Shown here: positions 47,651-59,350 of the stretch, piece by piece
Numbering within the stretch: position 1 is the first letter of the stretch
How the letters are laid out: every line of letters starts with the position of its first letter
From: Holothuria scabra
Lineage: Eukaryota; Echinodermata; Holothuroidea; Aspidochirotida; Holothuriidae
Length of the DNA stretch: 64,000 bases
Direction of reading: 5' to 3'
Assembly (NCBI GenBank): GCA_037179385.1
Contig: CM074193.1
Span: 7,833,547 to 7,897,546 of the forward strand
Made by a program: the position numbers and the translations under genes
Notes under the pieces: generated by a model
What the model was told of the DNA's origin: nothing
The model's input: only the letters and a program-made list of their open reading frames with translations
Databases searched by the model: none

Positions 47651-49649
47651 GGGGGGCAAAGGTATGAAATTTCCCCAAAACTTTTCCCGGTCAATGTGTA
47701 TGTATTTCATATAAAATATGCAAATTTACAAGTATAACAACATTACCATGTCATTTTGTAATATTACCTGCATTTTAATCTTAAAGTATAACATAGAGCA
47801 ATCGGAAATAACACAGTATATTATTCTGGTAAACAATATCTGGTTAATTTGTATGTAGTAACGCAGTGGCGTACGCAGAATTTCTCTGAAGGGGGGGGGG
47901 GACATGCAGTATGGTCTAAAGGGAGGGGATGTCCGGAAATTTTTGGACGTTTTCAAGGAGCCTAGATGCAAAATGGTGCAAGATTTTCGACTTTGACAGG
48001 AACAGTGTTAAAAGTTAATCGTGGTGGTTCATGAGGATAAAACTGAAACTTTTGTGTCTTTACATGCATTCTTATGCCATTTATGCTACCTTACGAAGTA
48101 AAACTTGTCATTAAATTTGCACACTTTTAGGATTCAAAATAAAAGAGCATTGATCGGTACAGGATTGTGGGTTTTCTTGGCCACAAAACGTTATTTTATC
48201 ATAAAGATTATTTAAGCGGAGCGCCACCATTGGTTGGCGCGGAGCGTAGAGAAAATTTCGAAAATCAGACCCCTCAGATGGCCGGAAATAGCATTTTCCT
48301 GACTTATACGAAAAATCTAACGAGTCGCTTTCTTCTTTTGTTTTTTGCAATAAAACGCTCACTTCAAAATATGTTCGCAAACTGCAAAGTGATCAGAGAG
48401 TTAAGAGCTAATTTGACCCTACAAATGTAATTTTGCCCAAAAGACTGAACGAAGCGCCACCGTTGGTTGGCGTGGAGCGTAAAGAAAATTTCGAAAAATT
48501 AGACCCCTCAGATGGCCAAAAATAGCTTATTCATGTTTTTAAAGAGAATCTAAACATGTTGTCTTTTTTTTATCGATGCCACCAGTGGAAAACATAGTCT
48601 ACCATTTTAGGTTAAAATTGGAATTTGACAGAATTTGCCTAGGTCTATTTATAGGAATTAAAAAAAAATGGCATCACTGAAGGACCTTGCAGAGACAATC
48701 CTTCCCCTTTGAAAATTCTTGAACAATTGGGTCTCCTTATAAGCAATCTGGTGCCACATATGCTATCTTTTGAATAAAATCTGTGTTACTAAAGTTAGAC
48801 TACGTATTTTTAAGAACAATGAAAAAATGGCATCTGTGAGGGGACATGGCCCAATGGTCTCCCCTTCGCAAGCCACTAAGGAGGCCTAAGAGTGGCTCGA
48901 TCACAGAGGATATCCTGTTAGAACAGCAGTCTGTTAAGTGTAGAAGGCTACAAGGTACTCATTGACCTGTTTATTGTTACACCCCAAGTGAGCAGAAAGC
49001 TATTTTCCCGAACTAGACTGTAAGCCTCCAAGGATTAGGCTAAGTAACAAAATCTAAGTATGCCAATGGATCCCTTTCATTCTAATTTCTAGACTAACTT
49101 TAAGTTTATCGTTGGCCATGGGTTGTTTCAGCCCAATCCATCTTACGAACACAGAGTAAAACCGGCATAGCTACTAATATATTTGTAGAACAACATAATA
49201 ACCCCGGGGGTCTATGGTAGTGACTTGTCAGTTTTCACATCCTTTTACTGAATTCCCAAAGTGCACAACACAGAGACTGTGTACAAGGGGATAAGTTCGG
49301 GATTACAGTCTTTCAGTGTTAGTTGCACTGTATCAGCTGTTGTTAAATACCTGAATGAGTGCACTGAAATGCACTGATCATAACCCTAGTGCGTATACAA
49401 GAGAACATTCAATCTGCTACGCGGCGAGGACATTTCTGTGGAACACGAGTAGGGCCGGTTCATGCGACACTGACGAAATCTGAGTTAATTTGTTGCATAA
49501 AAATACGAATTATGTATGAAAAATATCTCACAATTTCTTATTCTACCAAAGATTTTGAGAAATTTTTGTAAGAATAAGAAAATTCATCAATTTTCCCCAT
49601 TTTCATCAAATTTCCCCAAAAATTTTTCCAGGGGGGGGCAATTTTCCCC
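47651..49649. repeat. Mixed family R and hAT-terminus fragments
   Basis: A CAGTGGCGTACGCAG end lies at 47866. 'ggcgcggagcgtagagaaaa' (48237) and 'ggcgtggagcgtaaagaaaa' (48468) are two tandem family R motifs 231 bp apart. No coding region supported; 48550-49380 is unassigned. Confidence 0.45.
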
Positions 49650-50290
49650 CCTGCTCCCCCCAGTAGCTACGCCACTGGACTGGCAGATCAGTGTCTTAGC
49701 TTCAGGAAGGAGGGGTGATTGCCCTTGGCTCGAAAAATTTAAAAATTCGGAAATTTGACATTTGAGACACAGGTCAAATACAGTGCGGTACTTCCACTTT
49801 TCCTTCATAAAATTCCGAATTCTTCCTAATCAGAAAAGCTTCATGTTTGTAATTGTTAGTTCTAAAAAGGCGAAATTTTCCACGCGCTTCGCGCGCCCTA
49901 ACCTGCTACCCTGTTTGCAGTAAGAAGTCGCTCATAAAGCATTCACTATGGTAAGCTTTTCCGAGCCGCTGCAGTGCAGTCTCCCAAATTTTTTTTCTTT
50001 AATAAAAGCTTGGATTTTTTTTTTTTTTAAAAAAAAAAAAGAGTTTTCTAAAAAAAGATAACAAAATTTCGGGAGCTTTTTGAATGTCGCCGAGGAACCT
50101 TAATCCGCACTCCTTAGATAACATTATGTAACAACAACGATCTTCAGTCGACATGCTATCTCAGATATTTGTTAACAGGAAACGCAGATTCTTCGATGGT
50201 CCGCAAATATTTACAGGAAACCCTGAATCTAAACTATTTCTTGCAATACAAGCCCCACAGAGGCCGCGGAGCCAATTTTGAAGTGCGGGG
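49650..50290 (-). mobile_element. Family R copy, reverse orientation
   Basis: Begins at a 'gtagctacgccactg' end (49662-49676). It contains 'cgcgcttcgcgcgcc' and 'cttcagtcgacatgctatct', the reverse of family R copy 1 at 900-1110. A/T homopolymer runs occur at 50010-50042. Confidence 0.6.
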
Positions 50291-50756
50291 GCTAAACATC
50301 AAAGCGGCCCAATATGTCCCATAAAATATATGCAGTTTAAGGCGGCCCAAAATGCCCACAGCAAAAAAGTGCGGGGGCTAAAGCCCCCCTAGCCCCTCCC
50401 CTCCCCGTCTCCGCGGTCCCTGCCCCATATTAACAAACGTGTAAAAGGACCCAAATTTTCGACGTGCGCATTACAGTAGTGTCTAAACTAAATAAAAAAT
50501 CAGATCTTTTTCTATTAAAAGATAAGTGTTCTTGTTCCGTAGAAAAAGCGAAAAATTCAACATCAAAAACGTTCTTCAATGTTTTGGTCAACGTAGGAAG
50601 AGGTGCATGACCCCAAATTGTTCCGCCCCCCCCCTCACGTTCATATTGCTTCCTACTCCACTGAGATATTAAGATAGAGAATCACCGTACGTCCCTATCA
50701 CCTGCTTCCTCTAAGTTCAGCCACCCCCCCCCCTTTTTTTTTTTTTGAAATGTCTG

Positions 50757-51083
50757 GATCCGCGCGTGACGCTTGATGTTCTTGGTCTCCTTGCATGAAC
50801 GGTCTTTAAATGTGGGCTGTGTTGTCCTATAATTAAGTTCCATTCGTCAAATGGTCATTTTACTGAATGTGATGATGACTGGATCAAAGTCAATACTTGT
50901 CGCTTTCTATAATGAGGAGAGCAAGAGAGGAAAGTCTTTCCTCCGATAAAGTGGACCTCAGATACTATTTTGTTAACTTTAGGCGACTAAATGAATGTTT
51001 ATATATTTGTCTAAATGAATGTTCATATGTTGACCAAAACAGTGTTCCATGAAGGCTGTTGATGTCATAGTTGGCTCACCTTC
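50757..51083. repeat. Arm A' (inverted partner of 43543-43872)
   Basis: Reverse complement of arm A. The interval between A and A' includes the family R element, two other family R copies and unrelated sequence. Confidence 0.9.
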
Positions 51084-51263
51084 TTCCTATTCTCTTTTTT
51101 CCTTTTCCCTTTCTTTCCTTTCCCCTTCTTTATCCGTTTTCCTTTTTTCTTCTGCCTTTCTTTCCCTTCCTTACCCTCTTTTTTCTCTTTTCTCTTCTTC
51201 CTTTTCTTTCCCCCTTCTTCCTTTCTTCCCTTCCCTTCCCGTTTTTTCTTCCTTTCCCGTTTT
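51077..51263. repeat. 187-base polypyrimidine tract upstream of PAXBP1
   Basis: Almost entirely C and T on the plus strand, with a handful of purines. It ends 330 bases before the PAXBP1 start codon. The long open frames on both strands here result from the biased composition. Confidence 0.85.
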
Positions 51264-51316
51264 TATGTGTGTCTGTGTGGGGGGAGAAGTTTGCCCCCCG
51301 CTGGATACTCCACTGA

Positions 51317-51591
51317 TAGAACCTTTTATCCTGCAGGATAATAGAACCGTTTATCCTGCTCTCTGGAAATATTCGATCAAAAGTTGGGGGCGCTGCTATG
51401 TTAAAATGTATTGCACGCACGCTAGGCGCCTAGCCTAGTTGCTGGCCTAGATATAACGTTAGTACAGTGTAGATGGCGTAACTTACATAGTACGTACGTT
51501 ATTAAAGCCTGAAGTTGGAACTCAACGCTGAGCGGGGTAAAAGAGTGATGATTTTCTGACGCTTGGATCATTGTTCTTAGAAGATTTCAAA
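51317..51591 (+). promoter_or_regulatory. PAXBP1 5' UTR and probable promoter region
   Basis: Sequence between the last repeat (a 'ggatactccactg' hAT-type end at 51301-51316) and the first ATG. No TATA box is visible near the start. An upstream in-frame TAA or TGA precedes the ATG. Position of transcription start unknown. Confidence 0.35.
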
Positions 51592-51811
51592 ATGATGAAG
51601 AAAAAGCAAAGAAATATAAGGAAAAGAATTGGGGACAGTGACGAAGAAGATGCGAAAACTGATGTTATTCCTTTCCTCGAAGATGATTATCATGCTCAGG
51701 TTAAGAAGGTCGTGGAGGAAAGGGCAACTAAGAAAAAGAGCAAAGAGAAGAAAAACAAGGATTTGCCTGGCAAAACAAGTTTACTGAGTTTCGGAGAAGA
51801 TGAGGAAGAAG
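51592..51811 (+). CDS. PAXBP1: PAXBP1 exon 1 (residues 1-73)
   Basis: Encodes MMKKKQRNIRKRIGDSDEED and onward to TSLLSFGEDEEE. Donor G|GTAGTG at 51812, phase 1. Confidence 0.9.
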
Positions 51812-54800
51812 GTAGTGGTCATGCTTTTATTTTGCAATAATTATGCGAAAACTTCCAAACGTTAGGTTTTACATTAAAAATGATCTGGAGTCACTCTTTT
51901 CGCATAATGGGTATTAATGTAATTCTAATGACACAATGACTGTATTTCTACAGAACAATTACAAAAGTTCGTTACATAACATAAAGGCCCAATTTTCTCA
52001 CCCAAACAGTAGCAATTATCCTACCCTCTTTACTAAAGCCCCCCCCCCCCACAATTGTCTGAAATTCATCCTCATACAGACACAATCTCAGTTTATTGCT
52101 TCAGGGTGAGTGTAAAAAAAGCTCAGTGTGTATACTCAGTGTTTTGCCGAATGCGCACCTAAGAGCTCTGTTATTTCAATATTTTTACATGTTAGATGCA
52201 CACTTTACGGGCCCCCACAGTCGACAGTCATCCCATCATATAATCAAAACTCTCTCAGTGCTATGCCTAGACCTAAGTAATGCCGAAAGGACTAGGCCTT
52301 AGCCTTTGTTACTGTATGGATGGTCGCATAATTGCTCCCTTGGCCAATACATGGTCCTTACTCCTGTGATTTTGCAGTTGCCAGTCTTCAACCATCATAG
52401 TGCCAGACAAAATTGATTTTTCTTCTTATAGCAACTCTAGAACCAAAAATTATAATTTACTATCATAAAGTTCCTTTTCCAATCTTGTTCAACTATTGCA
52501 ACTATTTTTGATGACTTGAAACCTCTGAAAAGGTCCTAAAATTTGGAGTAAAATCATCAACTTTTCAACATCTGACAATTCACTGTAGCATTTGAAATAA
52601 TTGTTTACATTAGAACGCCACATTGCATAGTATTGTGACGTCACTAAGAACAAAAAATGTCTGCCATTAGCAAAAGTTCTTATGGTTAGTATGGTAAGTT
52701 TACTGTGCAAGCTGCCCATACTGATGCAACAGTTCCACTCATTAGCATACTGTTGTAAACAGAGTTCCGTAGTCACATGGTAAAATAAATAAATTCTACC
52801 ATGTGAAAAAGTTGCTGATATCATTCCAAAGTTTTGATGTAGAACTATAGATAGAGCATGAAAGGAGTGTTTAGGTCCAAAATTTGCTGTTACAGTAGAA
52901 GAAAGTTAATTTCAACAGTTGAACTTTCCATGGATCATCCCGCAGATTTGAACGGTTCGAGTAAGGTCTGTGTAGGACTGTTTAGTGAGTATAACGAATG
53001 ACCACAGTCCTCTACTGAGGACTATCACAGTACAGATCATTGAGTGTAATCAAGCTTTGATACTCTGCATTGTTTGAATTTGCTGTCAGTCAAAGAGCTG
53101 AGCCAACTGAGAATTTTGCAAAACCTCTACAAGAATTGTAGTTTGGAATAGAGAGGATTGGTCCTTTAATTCCTAGGCCAAGGCCTATCCTAGGCCCGAG
53201 GGCATATTATCAGTAGACTATTTTAGAATGGATGATAGAAGGATCAAATTTTGTTCAACTCAAAATTGAATGCATTCAAACTTTCCAAACACTGAAATGC
53301 TGCCAGGATTTTCACATGGTTGTAATGCCATAAGTCAGTGTAATTTCCTAAGATTGCCTTTGAATTTGACATGGAGCCAACAGTTGTATCGTGCCTAGTA
53401 TATAGCACAGCCTATTGAGTTACAGGAAACAGGCAAGTTTATTGTATACTGGGCTAATTGTAACAGAATTTGACTTGGACTGTTGAGTTGAACATAATCA
53501 TGAGTCAATCACTTAAGAATTAACATTGTGACCATAAAAATATTAAAACTTTTTATACAAACATCAGTCAAACCTTGCTATAGCTCACAAATATTTTATT
53601 ATAGTCCTGGGCCTGTACTGTATCTTTCTTGTTGTGCTGTGTTTTATTGTTGTTGGGATTCATTCATCCATAGAAAATTTATCCTGAAAATAATGTACAG
53701 TAGATGATGCCTGGAAGAACATGTCCAGTTTGCAAAGTTTGTTAATTGCACATGAAATTTAATTGTTAAAGGTCAAGAGCAGCTCCCCAACTTGAAGTAG
53801 TGTAGTAGACTGTCCTGTTTCATGATTGGCTCTTGAGAGTCATGTGACAATATTTTTTCTCCTCAAATGTGAAATTTAGTTACAGTCACTGGTTGATTTA
53901 CCTTGAATGCAATATTGAAGTCTGTAAATATTATACTTTGAATAGAAGAAAAAAAATAGAAGAAAATTGTGAGATTTAGTTGTTGCTTCAAAGTAAGTTT
54001 AGGGCAACTGCTCTTGTCCTTTAAGTTCAAAGTTGTGCCCCAGGATGCATTCCATGTAATGTCTATGCTGGAGCTAGACCAAGGTCTGTGTGAATGTGAT
54101 CTTAGCAAACCATAGATGAACGTACAGTAATAATGTACATATGTAGTATACATGTATGTAATGCATACATGGGGATGCACTTACAGGTATGTACAGTAAT
54201 AGAGATCAGTGGTAAGTGGCAATCTTTAAGTAATTATGTACAGTACCATGCTATGGCAATACATGTACACAGGTACATAGCCCCAGCATGCTGTGTGTGA
54301 ATATATTGGTGGGAGTTTACCTATTCCACCTACTAGGACTCTGGGAGTACCATATGCTCACTGCTATATATTGAGAAGGAGTCAGTACTTTTTTCACATT
54401 GGTGACTTTTAACCTACATGCTGTGCCCTGATGGAACCAAAATGTCAAATTATTGCACGTTGATTCTTTGTTAATATGGTCAGTGTTTCCATCAAGGGGA
54501 GATATCAGGGGATTTGTCCCTCTTTCACGAAGACAGATAAATCCCCCCTAACCCCGCTCTCATTTCAATAAAAATTAACAAAATGTCAGTGCAGGTATTT
54601 TGGTGTTTCATTTTAGAAGTGGTGGTCTGATTTTTCATTTTTAAAAGAGGGCACATTTTCAGCAATGTTTGAACATACATAAATAGCCTTTTAAACCCTT
54701 CAGAACTTACAGAGTCTTGAAGCAAGCTTTCCCCTCTAAACCTACCTGAAACTTTGGCCAACGGCACCATTATTTGGATGTGGGCTTTAACCTCCCCCCC

Positions 54801-57800
54801 ACCATTTGGCCAAAGGTAAACGATTAGTTGTTTGTGTATGTTTCAATGTGGGGGCTGTACAGTAAAGTATGGGCTGTTCATTGATGACTTGTTGAAGTTG
54901 CAAACTTTTCTCTAGTGTATATACCCCCTTAATAAACATTCAGGTACAACTAAAAGTGCATATTATTTGTTCAGTGTGATGTGTACAGATGAAATCCAAA
55001 CAGTCAAGGGGTGATCTGATTTTAGTCAGACATACAGTAACTGGGGTTAATCTCCTTTAATTTTTCAATTTCCTTGTTTACCTGTATGAAGGATGGTTTA
55101 ACACTTAAATACTGTACTGTACCTCATGATTCCCTCAGTTTCACTGAATATGAGGGTTTGAAATTGCACACAGTGCACAATCAAATTAAGATGATTTAAG
55201 GCTGATAGACCCCACTAATGGCTGACTACAGTCACTACAGTTAGTACTGCTCGGATTTGTCTATAATTTACTGTAATTAAAGTAAAAATGCAACTCATTT
55301 CTCTATTATTTTTATAACAATGAGTCTATGAGGCTTGGACCAGTTTTGACCACCTTTGACCACTTTATGGCAGTCAAAACTTTTTGGCAAATGGAAAGGT
55401 AATTTAGAAATTTTCTTGGTTTTGCAAAGAAAAAGAGATATGATTATAGCATGCATGCCATAAGGTCACTCCTTACTTCTGATGCATACTGTGTACTGTT
55501 GAGCCGTAGCCATACTTTTATTTGTTGCTTTACATTCTTTCTTTCAGGCACAGAGGTATTTCAAGTGAAAAAGTCCAGCATGAGCCGTCGTATGAAGAAA
55601 GCTAAAGCTAAGATGAAGAAGAAGGATTTAAAAGAGAAAGCAGATGCATCTATAGTGGAAGTGTATAATGTCCGAGGTAAAAAACCTGACGTTGCTCAAG
55701 GTATGCATCACTAGTACAGCATGAATAGTATGGGCTTGTGATATGGGAAATGTTTTCTGAGTCTAGCTTTATGTAACAAGGTGCTGCAAATTACTTTCAC
55801 TAAATTGTCAATAATTATTATTTAGACCTCCCTACCGCTGTCACCAAAATTTGATTTAAAGGGCAAGTTTAAACAAAAATTGCATTTTCATATGTGAGAG
55901 AGAAACCAAATCTACACAGTGGGGTGAAATTTCCATTCAAATTGGACATGTATTTCTTGAAATAAAGTTACAACTAGATTTGTGTTCAGAAATGAGCCTA
56001 AGGACAGCAGAGGTTATATCACTCCCTCACATTGAAAAGGAATGCTTTTTTTCCCTTTGTTTTTTTCACACTGATGTGTTCACCTCTAATAGGAATAGGA
56101 CCTCCCTGAGGGGAATGCAAAGTTTGTAAAGTTCCCATGCCACTTATGCAATCACATTCTGAATATGGGATTGTTGAGGAGGAAATGGGCTGTAAAGTTT
56201 AAAGGAAAACAAAAGACTGTCCATTAATGTGAGGATATGATGTCAGGTATGCTTGCTTCAAGTTCACTGTTTGTTAAAAATGCTACAACTTTACTTGCTC
56301 ATATCTTGGGAACCACACATCAGATTACAGTGCAAATTTCACCAAAATGCTTGCAATAAGGACCCCATATCAAAACCTGATATGACCTTAAACCCTTCTT
56401 TTAAAGTATGTGTAAAAAACAATAAAATGAAAATGGAAAGAAATGTGAATAAATTAGAAATTTAGAATGATTTTGAACACATGATGTACTATTTGTATTT
56501 TCATCTTATAGATGATAACAAGTCTGACTCTGACGAACAGGAACCTCCAAGAGACAAAAATGAAGGTATCATCTTAAATGGCATGGATGCAGAAGCAGCT
56601 GTAATAGCAGAAGAAGATCAGCATGAGATTAGTGATGGATTCCGTAGATTGGCATCAGGTAAAATTTCATCTTCTAATCTTTGATATCTAGTTGTCCAAA
56701 ACTGATGTGACTGCTCTTTTATTGGTTCATCTTGGTTATATCTATGGTGATAAGTTGCAGATTTTTCATGGAAAAGTAAAACCTGTTGGTCATTTGTAAA
56801 GGGAAGGGGGGGGGGGAAGGAAGGAGGTGAGTGATTGCATGTTGTTTTTCATGGGATGTAAGGTTTCACGGTATACCGGTATTTCCGTAAGTACCGGTAT
56901 GTACCGGTACTGGTACGGTACGGTACCACCAACCTAAAGGTACCGAAGTATCGTGGAGACTGGTACTAAACTGTAAGATGAAAATCTTTTCTCAAAATTA
57001 TAGCATTTAAATTAGAATGATACTAAAATGTAACAAGAAAACATTTGATAAATGCCCCGTGTCTCTAAACATTACAATATAAACAGGGAATAGCCACTTG
57101 ATAATCATTTCCCACCATTTCAGTCACAAATCCCCCCTAAGAATTTCGGAAATTGCCGTTTAACGTTACTTTCGCAGAACTAGTACCCTCCACACTAAAA
57201 AGGAACTTGCTTTCTATCGACATTCTGCGCAATCTCAGAACAATCCCTGCCAGGGCTAGCCTCGCCTTCACATTGTGTATTTAGACGGACACGATTAGTC
57301 AACTTTGAGGTGAAAATCTTTTCTCAAAAATAAAGCAATAAAGTATTGAATTAGAACGATACTTGAATGAAACAAAATGAATCAGTCTTATATGGAAATA
57401 TTTTTGTAAAGTTCTACTTAATAACTTTTGGTTATACTTTAGGAGGGGGATTGTCATTATTTGCAGAAATTATTTTTGCAATCTTCATTACAATTCTGAG
57501 TGCTCTTGTCATCTTGTGGGGTCTAGCTCCGGTGCGGACGTGCGGCGCTGATTTATTGTCTGTCCCGTATTTATCGGACGCAAAATTTGCAGAAAGGTTA
57601 TTTCTTTTTTTGTTTACCGATATGTTGAGTGTGGGGTGACTAAATGTTACAAAAAAAAACTGAAACGGGAGAAAGGGATTATCAGAAGACTTCACTTATG
57701 TCAGTGCATGGTATTTTTACGGATATTTTGCATGTGATAAAAATCCTACTTTTTTACTCTTTTGGTACTGGTACTACGGTATTACCGGTACCATTTGTGG

Positions 57801-59319
57801 CGGTACCGACGGTACCAATTATCTGTGAAACCCTAATGGGATGATGAATGAGTTTGCTTTTTATTTTTACATATCGACAAAAACAGTCATAATCTCAATC
57901 TGATTTTTCCTTTTCATCACATGTTGGAATGGCAATTTAAATACTGTATCTTTAGTTCCGTACAATAAACTAAGACACATTTAAAAGACAGAGAATCTTT
58001 GATTCCTCTCCTTTTGCATGACATATGAAAATAATATATTTTTGAGGTTGTAAAAATAAATTGATGAAGAGCACACCAGATCAATTACTTCATTCAGCAC
58101 AAACTTTCTGATATGTATTTTGAAAATATTTTAAAGTACCTTGTCCAACTAGTAAAGCTTCAAAATTTGAAGCTCTGGAAAATTTGTTTATGTTTGTTGC
58201 CAATCATTTTTTCCTGCTGGGCATTTTTAAACTGTGTAGTCTCTGTATGCAGCCTGAGTATATTCTAGACACAATCTGCAGAGGTTTGAATTCATATAGT
58301 ATAAAGTGAAATAATTGTCTACCAACATCAAAGAAATCTTTAAGTGCAGGATAGGTTCTTAGAGTTTGATGCTTTGTTTTTTCTTAAAACATGGCTGAAA
58401 TTGGATTTTTAATTTTCTCCATCAATTAAATTTATTCCTTTGGCCAAGTTTTATATATTTGGAGAGGCAGAATTGTTTCACAGTGTCAGCTGATGTCTTA
58501 TGTAAGGATGTAATTAAGTTTATTTATTCTTTTGACTATTTGTACTTAATGCATCAAAATCCAAATTTGATGTATTTCATCATCTTATAAGGACTTATCC
58601 CAGATGCTTCAATGATTCATGCTGCTCGAAAGAAGAGACAGATGGCCAGAGAGTTGGGTAAAGACTACATACCTCTTGATGATACTAATAGATTCAGAGG
58701 AGATAAGTCTCGTCTTGTGAGAGATGATGAAAATGACAGGTCAGAAAGTGACAGTGATGAAGGTAGAATGAGTTTCACTGTGAAGCATTCCACCAAGCGT
58801 GAAAGTATCCAGGAAGCTATGAAGCCAGGTGAGGTGTTGTGTCAAAATAAACCATATGATTTTTGGAAGAATTATGAGGTTATCATGGAACAGTAATTTG
58901 CAGTCAGGTTATATTAGATCATGAAAAATTTGTATCCATGTTATAGACATTATATCAATTGCAAAATAATTTTAAGTGGGACAAGAGAGTGAAAAAGGAT
59001 TTCAGAAAAAATATCAGTGAAGTATTGTAGAATGAAAGTAATATTTAAACAACAACTCTATTTTAGTAATTTGTCTTATATGGGAAAACATTCCATGCTA
59101 AAACTAAAAAAAATAAAAAGAAAAGAATAAGAAACATGCATCTTGTGATTTGTGATTGGCATTCATAGGCTAACATTTAAATGAAGAGACAGTTCAACCT
59201 TGGATATTTTTACATAAATTTCATATTAAGTTGTGTGTTTATTGATTCCTTGCCGTAGGCAGGCAAGGAATTTATGCGATGGTGATGTCGTGTGTGTGTG
59301 TGTGTGTATGTGTAGGTGG

Positions 59320-59350
<31 letters not shown>

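Noticed and set aside
51049..51438. 129-codon (+) and 96-codon (-) frames
   Set aside because: They arise from the polypyrimidine tract (Ser/Phe/Leu/Pro or Lys/Arg/Gly repeats) with no domain.
57367..57639. 90-codon hydrophobic frame
   Set aside because: It lies wholly inside the hAT element bounded by the ATGGGATG duplication and shows no transposase motif.
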